Shown here piece after piece: positions 33,746-42,058 of a stretch of 53,507 nucleotides of DNA. The translations under genes and the position numbers were made by a program. Position 1 is the stretch's first letter, and every line of letters begins with the position of its first letter. The DNA comes from Oscillibacter sp. MSJ-31 (lineage in GTDB: Bacteria > Bacillota > Clostridia > Oscillospirales > Oscillospiraceae). The notes under the pieces were generated by a model. The model worked only from the letters and a program-made list of their open reading frames with translations. It was not told the DNA's origin and did not search any database. The DNA lies in NCBI RefSeq assembly GCF_018918025.1, contig NZ_JAHLPT010000015.1, positions 1 through 53,507 on the forward strand, in the 5' to 3' direction.

Positions 33746-35803
33746 TTGAAGCGTGGAGAGCTTGCCGTAAAATTGGAACGATGGGAGCCGCTGGCCCCCT
33801 GCGCCGCCTGCTTCCTGCTGACCGCTGTGCTCTGCGGCGCGCAGCTTTTCGGCGGCTATGCGCCCTTTGCCCTCGGGCTTGTCGCCGCGGCGGGAAGCGG
33901 GAAGCGCGGCCTTGCCGCGCTGCTCGGCGGCGTGGCCGGAGCGCTGGTGTTCCTCGATTTTTCCCACGCGCTGCGCACGCTGGCGGTCGCGGTGCTGCTC
34001 TACACGGCGAACAACGCCTTCTGCGAAACGAGGTGGTATCGCTCGCGGCGCTTCCTGCCAGTGATGACGGCGCTGATGTACCTTGCGGTGGAGCTTGTGT
34101 ATCTGCTGCAGGCGGGGGCGGACCGGGCGGCGCTGTGCCTTTTGAGCATTGCGCTTGCCGTGCTGGCGGCGGTGTGCGCCCGCGCGGTGCTTGAGGGGAA
34201 AACGATGAATGAGGAGCAGCGGCAGGCGGCGCTGCTGGTGGTCGTCACCGGTGTGCTGATGGCGGCGTCCGCGCTGCGGCTTGAAAACGGCTTTGCACCG
34301 GGGCGCATCCTTGCGATGCTGCTCGTGATGCTGCTCGCCTACGACCGCAGCGCCGGAACGGCGCTGGCGGCGGCGCTCGGCATCGGGCTTGCCATGGATC
34401 TGACGGCGCAGCCGGGGAGCTTCCTCCACGCGGCGGTCTACGGCTTCGGCGCGCTTTCGATGGGAAGGGAGCGCCGGGGACGGCGCGTGGGCGCGGCGCT
34501 GCTGTGGTGCGTGCCGCTCCTCCTGCTCTCTCTGCCGCTGGACGCGGAGCAGGGTCTGATTCTGCTCTACGAGGGCCTTTGCGCGACGCTCCTCTTCCTC
34601 GTGCTGCCGAACCGGCTGTTCGGCGGCAAGCGGCTTGCGGTGGAGAAGCCGGAAGCGGATACCGCGGAGACGGAGGAGGCCGAGCGCTCTACGGCGCGCC
34701 GCCGCCTGAGCGCGACCGCGCTCGCGCTGCGCGAGCTGTACGACAGCCTGATGCGCACGCCGAAGGCGGAGGACGAGAACCCCGCGATGATCTTCGACCG
34801 CGCGGCGGAGCGCGTGTGCCGCGGCTGCTCGCTGCGCACGATCTGCTGGGAGCGCGACTATGCCAAGACCTACAACGCGCTCAACGACGCGACGCCCGCG
34901 CTGCTCACGCAGGGGCGCGGGCGCGGCGGCGACTTTCCCTCGTATTTTACGGACCGCTGCATCCGCTTTCCGAGCTTTCTGTCGGCGGTCAACAGCGAGC
35001 TGAGCGCCTTCCTGCTGCGGCGGCAGTACCGCGGGCGGCTCGCCGACACGCGCGCGCAGGCGGCGGGGCAGTACGCCCAGCTCTCCGAGCTGCTCAGCGG
35101 CGCGGCGGAAACGCTGGAGGCACAGCCGACGGCGGCGGAGACGCTGCTGACCTATCGCGTGGGCGCGGCGCTGCGGCCCAAGGAGGGCGAGAACGTCAGC
35201 GGCGACAGCGTGACGCATTTCGAGACCGAGGACGGACGGCTCTGCCTGCTGCTCTCCGACGGCATGGGCTGCGGGGAGGAGGCGCGGCGCGAGTCGGCGC
35301 TGGCGGTGCGGCTCTTAGAGCGCTTTCTGCGGGCGGGCGTGGAGACCTCCGGTGCGCTCAAAACGCTCAACAGCGCCCTGACGCTGCGTGCCGAGGTGTC
35401 CGAGAGCTTTACGACCATCGACCTTCTGACGCTTTCGCTGCGCGACGGCGCGGCGGAGGTCTATAAGTACGGCGCGGCGCCGTCCTACGTCAAGCGCGGC
35501 GCTCGGGTGCGGCGCATCACCGGTTCCTGTCTGCCGGCGGGCCTGCAAAGCGCGGATACCCGGCCGGAGACGACCGGCTTCACGCTGGAGAAGGGCTCCT
35601 TTTTCGTCATGCTCAGCGACGGTGTGGCCGACGTGAACGACGACGGCTGGCTCATGGCGCTGCTGGAAAAATTTCAGGGCGACGATCCGCAGACGCTTGC
35701 CTCGGCGATTCTTGCCGCGGGCCGTGAGCGCCGCGGCGGCGATGATGATTGCGCGGTGCTGGCGCTTTATCGGGATAAGGACGGCGGCGCGGTGGAGGTA
35801 TAA
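33746..35803 (+). CDS. spoIIE: Stage II sporulation protein E-like phosphatase
   Basis: About 685 residues from a TTG at 33746, chosen because GGAGG lies 10 bases upstream. The N-terminal 300 residues hold about ten short Ala/Leu-rich membrane helices. A middle region carries a Cys-containing segment (ERVCRGCSLRTICWERDY), and the C-terminus is a PP2C-type phosphatase with LLLSDGMGCGEEA, MLSDGVADV and GGDDDCAVLAL, which keep the metal-binding Asp residues. SpoIIE dephosphorylates the anti-anti-sigma factor SpoIIAA and so activates sigma-F in the forespore. It is shorter than the Bacillus protein (about 820) but complete in domains. Its presence argues for a spore-forming lineage. Confidence 0.9.
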   Translation: MKRGELAVKLERWEPLAPCAACFLLTAVLCGAQLFGGYAPFALGLVAAAGSGKRGLAALLGGVAGALVFLDFSHALRTLAVAVLLYTANNAFCETRWYRSRRFLPVMTALMYLAVELVYLLQAGADRAALCLLSIALAVLAAVCARAVLEGKTMNEEQRQAALLVVVTGVLMAASALRLENGFAPGRILAMLLVMLLAYDRSAGTALAAALGIGLAMDLTAQPGSFLHAAVYGFGALSMGRERRGRRVGAALLWCVPLLLLSLPLDAEQGLILLYEGLCATLLFLVLPNRLFGGKRLAVEKPEADTAETEEAERSTARRRLSATALALRELYDSLMRTPKAEDENPAMIFDRAAERVCRGCSLRTICWERDYAKTYNALNDATPALLTQGRGRGGDFPSYFTDRCIRFPSFLSAVNSELSAFLLRRQYRGRLADTRAQAAGQYAQLSELLSGAAETLEAQPTAAETLLTYRVGAALRPKEGENVSGDSVTHFETEDGRLCLLLSDGMGCGEEARRESALAVRLLERFLRAGVETSGALKTLNSALTLRAEVSESFTTIDLLTLSLRDGAAEVYKYGAAPSYVKRGARVRRITGSCLPAGLQSADTRPETTGFTLEKGSFFVMLSDGVADVNDDGWLMALLEKFQGDDPQTLASAILAAGRERRGGDDDCAVLALYRDKDGGAVEV

Positions 35804-35864
35804 GCGGGGCCGCGCGGGGGAATACTTTCCTTGTCAAAATTATGTGGGCAAGGAGTGATGCGCC

Positions 35865-36137
35865 ATGGTCAGGGGTACGTCCCGACGGGTGATCGTTGTG
35901 GAATCACCGGATACCAATTTGTTTGAGCAGGCAATTTTCATCGTGCGCAACGATGCGCTGAGTAAGGACGGCGTGACGGCGCAGCAGCTCGTGGACGAGG
36001 CGTGCCGCGTCGCCCGGAGCTATACGCGCTCGCACAGCACGCGCCGGCCGCTGCTGCGGTGCGGCTCGCCCGTGTTTTGGAGCGCGGCGGGCGCGCTCGG
36101 CATTGCACTGGTCTGGCTTTTGACTGCGCTGGTCTGA
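35865..36137 (+). CDS. Small protein with C-terminal membrane anchor, downstream of spoIIE
   Basis: A 90-residue protein that opens with a compact conserved-looking stretch (GTSRRVIVVESPDTNLFEQA) and a helix (VTAQQLVDEACRVARSYT), and ends in one membrane helix (about 70-88), giving a tail-anchored topology. Short proteins of this kind often follow spoIIE in Clostridia, but I know no function. It has an AAGGAG nine bases before the ATG. The terminator follows 20 bases after the stop. Confidence 0.7.
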   Translation: MVRGTSRRVIVVESPDTNLFEQAIFIVRNDALSKDGVTAQQLVDEACRVARSYTRSHSTRRPLLRCGSPVFWSAAGALGIALVWLLTALV

Positions 36138-36157
36138 GGAAGACCGGTCTCCTCCTT

Positions 36158-36187
36158 GGCGGGACGCTTTGGGCGTCCCGCCCTTTT
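36158..36187 (+). terminator. Terminator after the spoIIE unit
   Basis: GGCGGGACGC (36158-36167) pairs with GCGTCCCGCC (36173-36182), followed by CTTTTTG. Confidence 0.85.
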
Positions 36188-36194
36188 TGTACTG

Positions 36195-36377
36195 TCGAAA
36201 AAGTGGCAAAACCACTTTTTCGAGAAGGCTTCGCTGCGTTCTGCGCCTCGGTTGTCCGCTGAAAGCGGACAATTCGACGCTCACTCCGCGCAAAGTGTTT
36301 TCTGCCACGCGCAGGTCGCAGCAGAAAACGGATCATATCGCTTTCGCGTCTGCGGACGCGAAACTCTGCGAGGCTTT
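36195..36377 (+). repeat. Multi-hairpin intergenic element, copy B
   Basis: Four hairpins in succession: TCGAAAAAGTGG with 36212-36223; TTGTCCGCT-GAA-AGCGGACAA (36252-36272); GTTTTCTGC with 36321-36329; TTTCGCGTC-TGCG-GACGCGAAA (36342-36363). The last is followed by CTCTGCGAGGCTTTT. Its start, final TGCG-loop hairpin and closing motif match copy A at 29801-29943. No gene is visible here. Confidence 0.6.
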
Positions 36378-36390
36378 TCAATAGGCTGAA

Positions 36391-36416
36391 AAAAGAGCCG
36401 CGGAAGCGGCTCTTTT
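36391..36416. terminator. Bidirectional terminator, mainly of the radical SAM gene
   Basis: AAAAGAGCCGC (36391-36401) pairs perfectly with 36406-36416 around GGAA. Flanking A and T runs make it work on both strands. Confidence 0.85.
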
Positions 36417-36436
36417 CGCTTGATCGGAAGGGGGAC

Positions 36437-37819
36437 TCAGACCTCGTGGCCCTCCTCGGCCCAGAGCTTTTCAGCCTCCGGCTTCCAGCACGCGGCGTAG
36501 GCATGGCACTTATCGCACAGGTGCTCGGCGCTCTCGGGCGCTTCGAGGTCGGTGGAATGTGCGCCGGCGCGCTTGACCATCTCGGGCAGGCGCTCGGGGT
36601 TTTCCAGCATCGGGCAGGGGCGCAGCAGGTTATCGTTGAAGGGCTGGCCCCTGCGGTACTCCAGGAAGAGAGGCTGGCGCAGGCAATCCAAAAAGCTCTT
36701 TTCGCGGATGTTCGCGCCGGAGTAGTGGATGAAGACGCAGGGCTCGACGTCGCCTGCGGCGTTGATGTGGCAGTAGAGCTTGCCGCCGGCGATGCAGCCG
36801 TGCGTGAACTCGCCGTCGTTCTGGAAGTCGATGGCGAAGATCTCCTTGCCGCCGGTGAGACCGCGGATCTCGCGCACGCGGTCCTTCATATAGGCGCGTT
36901 GCTCGGGCGTGAGCAGCAGGTCGGTCGCCGCGCCCATGCCGACGGGCATATAGTGGAAGTACCACGCGAAGTAGCAGCCCTTGGAGATGAGCAGGTCAAG
37001 GAACTCGTCGCTCGTGACGACCCGGTAGTTCTTGCTCGTGTAGCAGATGGACACGCCGAACGGGATGCGGTTTTTCTGCATCAGCTCCATCGCCGCGAGC
37101 GCCTTTTCAAAATGGCCCGCGCCGCGGCGGCCGTCGTTGGCGTCCTCGAAGCCCTCAATGCTGACCGAGACGATGAAGTTGCCCACGCGCTTGAGCTCGT
37201 CGCAGAACGCCTGGTCGATGAGCGTGCCGTTGGTGAAGGCGTGGAAGGCGATGTCGCGGTGCTTTTCGCACAGACGGAAAATGTCCGCCTTGCGCATGAG
37301 CGGCTCGCCGCCGGTGAAGAGACAGGCGTGGGTGCCGAGCGCTGCGCCCTCGGTCAGCACGCGGTCCATCTCCTCGAAGGTCAGGTTCTGCTTGTAGCCG
37401 TACTCCGCCGCCCAGCAGCCCGCGCAGCGCATATTGCAGGCGCTCGTCGGGTCCATGAGGACGATCCACGGGATGTTGCAGTCGTATTTTTCGGAGTTCG
37501 CCCGCGCCTGCTGGAAGCCGCGGAAGCCGCCCTCGTAGGCGGCGGCCGTCAGGAAGGTCCGGAGAAGATACGGGTCGCACTCGCGCAGCAGACGCTCGGC
37601 ATAGTGCGCCCACTTGCTGCTCGGGTCGTTTGCGATCTTGTGCAGCATCGCAAAGGTCTCCGGCTCCCAGACGCTCGAGTGGATCCTCTGCACCATACTG
37701 ACAAGGTCGTCGGCGACCTTGCCGACGTCCTGCGTCCGGCTTTTCCTGATGAGTGAGTCGAGCATCGTCTCAAACGCCTTGCGTTCGGCGGCGTGGGCGA
37801 GCTTTTCGGTTACGGTCAT
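36437..37819 (-). CDS. Radical SAM protein with C-terminal Cys cluster
   Basis: A 460-residue enzyme from the ATG at 37819, which has AAAGGAG about 11 bases upstream; the frame stays open further back without a site. The iron-sulfur motif CNMRCAGC lies at residues 128-135, followed by the SAM-binding segments CLFTGGEPLMRK and HAFTNGTL. A SPASM-like region (GCIAGGKLYCHINAAGDVEPC near 345-365) and a final CDKCHAYAACW probably hold auxiliary clusters. The first 110 residues are a helical extension. The substrate is unknown. There is no peptide precursor gene beside it; the neighbours are HxlR and TetR regulators, divergently transcribed. Small-molecule or peptide modification are both possible. 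Confidence 0.85.
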   Translation of the reverse strand: MTVTEKLAHAAERKAFETMLDSLIRKSRTQDVGKVADDLVSMVQRIHSSVWEPETFAMLHKIANDPSSKWAHYAERLLRECDPYLLRTFLTAAAYEGGFRGFQQARANSEKYDCNIPWIVLMDPTSACNMRCAGCWAAEYGYKQNLTFEEMDRVLTEGAALGTHACLFTGGEPLMRKADIFRLCEKHRDIAFHAFTNGTLIDQAFCDELKRVGNFIVSVSIEGFEDANDGRRGAGHFEKALAAMELMQKNRIPFGVSICYTSKNYRVVTSDEFLDLLISKGCYFAWYFHYMPVGMGAATDLLLTPEQRAYMKDRVREIRGLTGGKEIFAIDFQNDGEFTHGCIAGGKLYCHINAAGDVEPCVFIHYSGANIREKSFLDCLRQPLFLEYRRGQPFNDNLLRPCPMLENPERLPEMVKRAGAHSTDLEAPESAEHLCDKCHAYAACWKPEAEKLWAEEGHEV

Positions 37820-37991
37820 GGTTCCGTGCGCTCCTTTCAGCGTCCTGTTTGTGATCAAAATTTTGCCGTGTTCGGCGGGCTTGCCATTTGTTCCCTCATG
37901 GTAGCATTTGCAAAGAGGGACAAAAATAGACAAACAGGCGCATTTCACACAAAAACCGGGCACTCGCCGAAAATTGCCCAAATCGGCTCTC

Positions 37992-38021
37992 TTGCGGAAA
38001 TTACGGAAGCAGCGCTATAAT
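37992..38021 (+). promoter_or_regulatory. Promoter of the hxlR-tetR pair
   Basis: TTGCGG (37992-37997), an 18-base spacer and consensus TATAAT (38016-38021). Confidence 0.7.
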
Positions 38022-38087
38022 AATGCCGCAGAACGAAAAAAATACCATTGCTTCCGTTTTGGAAAGCGATGGGGAGGAGGGATCACT

Positions 38088-38420
38088 TTGGAGCGGAATA
38101 CAGCCTCTGTGAGAGCGGCGGACGAGCAGCTTGACGCGCTGCTCGGCCATCGCGGCGCGGCGACCGTTTCGCTGCTGTTTGCTTTGTCGGACGGCGCGAA
38201 GCGCTTCGGCGTGCTCCGCTCACAGATGGGGCGGATGTCGCAGAAAACGCTGGTGGCGGAGCTGCGGGCGCTGGAGCAGCTCGGCGCGGTGGAACGCATC
38301 GTTTTCGCGGAGATCCCGCCGCGCGTGGAATATTCGCTGACCGCGGCAGGCGAGGAGTTGGTCCCGCTGCTGCGCGCGGTGGAGACATGGTGCGCGAGGC
38401 GCACGGGAAGGGTGGAGTGA
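38088..38420 (+). CDS. HxlR-family winged-helix regulator
   Basis: A 110-residue regulator. I start it at TTG 38088 because GGGGAGGAGGG lies just ahead; the reading frame is open for 180 bases more, but that part contains the promoter. The HxlR fold is clear: GAATVSLLFALSDGAKRFGVLRSQM, then MSQKTLVAELRALEQLGAVE (recognition helix and wing) and RVEYSLTAAGEELVPLL. HxlR proteins respond to electrophiles or other small molecules and usually act on neighbouring genes. Candidates are the radical SAM gene and the tetR gene, which starts two bases after its stop. Confidence 0.82.
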   Translation: MERNTASVRAADEQLDALLGHRGAATVSLLFALSDGAKRFGVLRSQMGRMSQKTLVAELRALEQLGAVERIVFAEIPPRVEYSLTAAGEELVPLLRAVETWCARRTGRVE

Positions 38421-38421
38421 C

Positions 38422-38976
38422 ATGGCAGTACGCACCAAGCAGGCGATCCGGCAGGCGTTCATTGAGCTGCTCAACGAGCGCCCGCTCGACAAGATCTCCG
38501 TGAAGGATATCGCCGAGCGCAGCACGGTGAACCGCAACACGTTCTATTACTACTACGCGGACATTTACGCGCTGGTGGAGGAGATCTTCCAGACGGAGAC
38601 GCAGCTTTTCATGGAAAAGCTGCACAGCTATGCCTCGTGGGAGGAGGCGTTCCGCGAGGCGACCGCCTTCGTGTCTGAGAACAAGCGGGCGGTGCACCAC
38701 CTGTTCAACTCCGGCAACCGGAACATTCTGGAGCATTATTATCATAAGGTCACCTACGCCGCCATGCTCTCCTATGTGCGCGGACAGGCCGAGGGTCTGA
38801 GCGCTGCTGAGGAGGACATTCAGGCGCTCGCGCAGTTTTACGCCGCGGCGCTCTCCGGTATGACCGCCGACTGGCTGCGCGGCGGCATGAAGTCCAACGT
38901 GAATGACCACATCGACCGGCTGGGACGGCTGCTGGAGGGCAACATCCGGCAGGCGCTCGAGCGCAGCTGCCGTTGA
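38422..38976 (+). CDS. TetR/AcrR-family regulator
   Basis: A 184-residue regulator. Its N-terminal helix-turn-helix (RQAFIELLNERPLDKISVKD, then IAERSTVNRNTFYYYYADI) is of the TetR type. The C-terminal helical part, with the SNVNDHIDRLGRLLEGN ending, resembles the DhaS-like branch (TetR_C_7/8 type) that is common in Firmicutes. The ligand is unknown. It is cotranscribed with the hxlR gene, an unusual pairing of two repressors. Confidence 0.87.
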   Translation: MAVRTKQAIRQAFIELLNERPLDKISVKDIAERSTVNRNTFYYYYADIYALVEEIFQTETQLFMEKLHSYASWEEAFREATAFVSENKRAVHHLFNSGNRNILEHYYHKVTYAAMLSYVRGQAEGLSAAEEDIQALAQFYAAALSGMTADWLRGGMKSNVNDHIDRLGRLLEGNIRQALERSCR

Positions 38977-38983
38977 TACAAAA

Positions 38984-39021
38984 AAAGGAAGGACCGACCC
39001 CGGCGGGGGGCGGTCCTCCTT
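38984..39021. terminator. Bidirectional terminator between tetR and the Na/Pi transporter
   Basis: AAGGA-A-GGACCG pairs with CGGTCC-TCCTT around a GC-rich loop. The A7 run before it gives a T-run on the minus strand, so it mainly ends the transporter transcript. Confidence 0.7.
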
Positions 39022-39026
39022 GCACC

Positions 39027-40790
39027 TTACTGTGCGCTTGCGGGAGCGGGCAGGGCGTATTTGGCGGCGTAGCGCTCAAACTCGCTGCGGAAGGCGTGCG
39101 TATCGCTGTGCGCCGCGCGGAGCGTTTCGTGCAGATTGAGATTGTGCTGCGCGGCGTCGATGACGCAGCCGGCGATGTTGGAGCAGTGGTCGGAGGTGCG
39201 CTCGAGGTTCGTGAGCAGATCGGACCAGACGAAGCCGGCTTCAATGCTGCAATGCCCCTGCTGCATCCGCAGGATGTGGCGCGTGCGCATCTGCTCCTTG
39301 AGCGTGTCGATGACCTGCTCGAGCGGCTCGACCAGCTCGGCGAGGGCGACGTCCTGCCGCTCGAACGAGCGCAGCGAGAGGTCGAGGATCTCCCCGATGG
39401 CGGCGGCGAGCACGTCGTATTCGCGCGTGGCTGCGGCGGAGAAGGCGAGCGACTTGCCGCGCAGCTCCTCGGCGGATTCGAGAATGTTCACGGCGTGGTC
39501 GGAAATGCGCTCAAAGTCCCCGATGGACTTTAAGAGCTCGGTGGCCTCCTCGCTCTCGTCCACGCCCATTTTGCGGGCGCTGAGCTGAACGAGATAGGTG
39601 CCGAGGATGTCCTCATAGTGGTCGCAGCGCTCCTCGTCGTCGCGGATGCTTCGGGCGAGCGTGTCGGTGTATTCGGTGAAGGAGCGCAGAGCGTTGTTCA
39701 GCGCACGCACGGCGCATTGCGCCATTTCGCAGGCGACGGCGCGGCTGCGGCTGAGCGCCAGCGAGGGCGCGGCGAGCAGACGCTCGTCCAGCTCGGAAAC
39801 GGTTTCCGCGCTCTTGCTGTCGGGGACGAGGCGGATGGCGAGCTTTTCGAGCAGATCGCCCGCGGGCAGCAGCATGGCTGTGCAGAGAAGATTGAACACC
39901 GAGTGCGCCACGGCGATGCCGGCGCGCGTGGCGCTTTCATCGAGCAGCGCGGGAGCAAGGACGGCGCGCACGATGCAGAACACGCTCAGCAGCACGGCGA
40001 CACCGATGACATTGAACAGCAGGTGGACGACTGCCGCGCGGCGGGCGTTCTTATTCGTGCCGACGGAGGAGAGCATGGCGGTGACGGTAGTGCCGATGTT
40101 CTGTCCCATGATGATGGGGATGGCGGCGGCATAGCTGACCGCGCCGGTGGCGGAGAGCGCCTGCAGGATGCCGACGGAGGCGGAGCTGGACTGGATGATG
40201 CCGGTGAGCACCGCGCCGACCAGCACGCCGAGGATCGGATTCTTAAAGGCGAGAAAGAGGTTCGTGAACGCGGGGACCTGCGAGAGGCCGGAGACCGCGC
40301 CGCTCATCGTCTCCATGCCGAACATGAGCGTGGCAAAGCCGAGGAGAATGGTGCCGGTGTCCTTTTTCTTTGCGTCCTTGCAGAACATATAGAAGACGAT
40401 GCCGATGAGCGCGAGAACGGGCGTGAAGGAGCTGGGCTTGAGCAGCCGCAGCCAGACGCTCGAGCTCTCGATGCCGCCGAGGCTCAGAAGCCACGCGGTG
40501 ACGGTGGTGCCGACGTTCGCGCCCATGATGACGTTGATGGCCTGCCGCAGCGTCATCAGCCCCGAGTTGACAAAGCCGACGACCATGACGGTGGTGGCGG
40601 ACGAGCTTTGAATGATGGCCGTTACGCCCAGACCGGTCAGAAAGCCGACGAGCGGCTTGCCGGTCATCTGGTCGAGCAGCGAGCGCAGCCTGCTGCCCGC
40701 GCGACGCTCCAGCGCCGAGCCCATCAGGCTCATGCCGAACAAAAACAGCGACAAGCCGCCGAGCATCGTCAGAAAATCAAAAATATCCAT
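39027..40790 (-). CDS. Na/Pi cotransporter family protein with PhoU-like domain
   Basis: A 587-residue protein from the ATG at 40790, preceded by GAGGG. The N-terminal 350 residues contain two inverted Na/Pi repeats, each with the hallmark QSSS (VTAIIQSSSATTVMVVGFVN and TGIIQSSSASVGILQAL), and about nine helices. Residues about 380-580 are a helical PhoU-like domain that may sense or gate phosphate. NptA/YjbB-type members move phosphate with sodium, often as export. No phosphate-regulon genes adjoin it. A possible link to the VTC/polyphosphate genes 18 kb away is speculative. Confidence 0.9.
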   Translation of the reverse strand: MDIFDFLTMLGGLSLFLFGMSLMGSALERRAGSRLRSLLDQMTGKPLVGFLTGLGVTAIIQSSSATTVMVVGFVNSGLMTLRQAINVIMGANVGTTVTAWLLSLGGIESSSVWLRLLKPSSFTPVLALIGIVFYMFCKDAKKKDTGTILLGFATLMFGMETMSGAVSGLSQVPAFTNLFLAFKNPILGVLVGAVLTGIIQSSSASVGILQALSATGAVSYAAAIPIIMGQNIGTTVTAMLSSVGTNKNARRAAVVHLLFNVIGVAVLLSVFCIVRAVLAPALLDESATRAGIAVAHSVFNLLCTAMLLPAGDLLEKLAIRLVPDSKSAETVSELDERLLAAPSLALSRSRAVACEMAQCAVRALNNALRSFTEYTDTLARSIRDDEERCDHYEDILGTYLVQLSARKMGVDESEEATELLKSIGDFERISDHAVNILESAEELRGKSLAFSAAATREYDVLAAAIGEILDLSLRSFERQDVALAELVEPLEQVIDTLKEQMRTRHILRMQQGHCSIEAGFVWSDLLTNLERTSDHCSNIAGCVIDAAQHNLNLHETLRAAHSDTHAFRSEFERYAAKYALPAPASAQ

Positions 40791-40900
40791 ATTCCATCCC
40801 TCTTTTGTTTCCTTGATCTTACCCATTCTTGACCAAGCTAAAGCATAAGGGAGAAATGTCAAATCCGTTACCGCTCTTTTGTAAAATCCGTGTAAAATGA

Positions 40901-40928
40901 ACAGCACCTGCCGGAAGGCAGGCGCTGC
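40901..40928 (-). terminator. Terminator of the lipoprotein gene
   Basis: Read on the minus strand, CAGCGCCTGCC pairs with GGCAGGTGCTG with one wobble, followed by TTCATTTTAC. Confidence 0.65.
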
Positions 40929-40947
40929 TTTGCGATGTGCGCTTCGT

Positions 40948-41841
40948 TCAGCTGATCCACTCGGGGCCGTTGATGCGGTAGTCGCCCCACACGCCGTCAT
41001 TGTTCTGCACGGCGACACACTCCGAGAAGCCGTAGGCGCCCAGCGCCGTGCGCCACTTGCTCGCGTCAAAGCTGACGGTGTTTTTGATGTTGTACTGCGT
41101 CATGGACGGGAGTTCCCCGCCCTCCGAGAGGCTGGGCAGATTGAATGTGACCGGATCGTCGGTCTCGGTGATGGTGAAGAGAACGCCGTTCTCCCACGCG
41201 GGGAAGATGTCCTCGCCCTCCAGACCGCTGATGTAGCCCTCCTCACAGAGCTGCTCGTAATTCAGCTCCATCGGCTCCGCGCTGTGAGACTGCGCGAAGG
41301 TCCACGCCACCGCGCTGCGCTCGGCGGGCGTGAGCGAGGTCGCGGCAAGATCGACGCTGATATATTTTACGTCGCCGTTCAGCCCCTCGTCCTTGCCCCA
41401 CAGGTCGTTCAGCACACGCAGATAGAGCGCGCAGCGGTCGTCAAATTCGTCCGGCAGGACGGTGATGCGCTCCACCCCGCCGAACAATGCGGGATAGCTC
41501 TCCAAAATATCGCCGCCGAAGGCGACCTCGACCAGCGCGCCGACCGCAAGCTGACCGTCGTCGAGCAGCTCGCCGCGCTCCGTCGGCTCGCGGTACAGGG
41601 GAAGCCCGCTCGCGTCAAGCGTGTAGATGTCGCCCCGCTCGCTCTCTACATCCGCGAGCAGCAGCGTGTTGCCCTCGCCGACCGCGACCACGCGGCAGCG
41701 CGCGACTGCGCCTTCTGTTTTGGGCGAAGGCTCCTGATTGCCGCCGTCCGACGCAGGCGGGCAGGCCGCCTTCCCCGCGCAGCCCGCGAGCAGGGCGCAG
41801 AGCAGGGCGAGGGCAAGCAAAAGGGAAAGACTTCGTTTCAT
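40948..41841 (-). CDS. Lipoprotein of unknown function
   Basis: A 297-residue protein with a classic lipoprotein signal: basic MKR, a Leu/Ala core and the lipobox LLAGC with Cys at 21. A short Pro/Ser linker follows, then a beta-rich segment (about 45-115) that resembles an OB-like or DUF3221-type fold, then a mixed domain ending in WGDYRINGPEWIS. I cannot name the family with confidence. It is a single gene with its own terminator, and GGAGG precedes the ATG. Confidence 0.72.
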   Translation of the reverse strand: MKRSLSLLLALALLCALLAGCAGKAACPPASDGGNQEPSPKTEGAVARCRVVAVGEGNTLLLADVESERGDIYTLDASGLPLYREPTERGELLDDGQLAVGALVEVAFGGDILESYPALFGGVERITVLPDEFDDRCALYLRVLNDLWGKDEGLNGDVKYISVDLAATSLTPAERSAVAWTFAQSHSAEPMELNYEQLCEEGYISGLEGEDIFPAWENGVLFTITETDDPVTFNLPSLSEGGELPSMTQYNIKNTVSFDASKWRTALGAYGFSECVAVQNNDGVWGDYRINGPEWIS

Positions 41842-41934
41842 GGAAGGTACCTCCTCGAATGGTTTCTGTTTCCTTAGACGGACGGGAAGAAAATTTTGTT
41901 CCCAAAATTTTTACAAAATCGCGGGAAATCGGGC

Positions 41935-41963
41935 TTGACATTCCGAAGAAAAGGTGGTATTTT
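41935..41963 (+). promoter_or_regulatory. Promoter of the flavoprotein-psuKG unit
   Basis: A consensus TTGACA (41935-41940), a 17-base spacer and TATTTT (41958-41963). Just downstream, ATTGGGC (41975-41981) and GCCCAAT (41985-41991) form a perfect small palindrome at the likely start of transcription, a possible operator. Confidence 0.7.
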
Positions 41964-42058
41964 GACCTTTCTTAATTGGGCAACGCCCAATCGGGAGTTG
42001 AAGAAAGCGCCCTGCTGTGCTATGCTGAAGAAAAGAAAAGCACAAGGGAGGACGCTCC

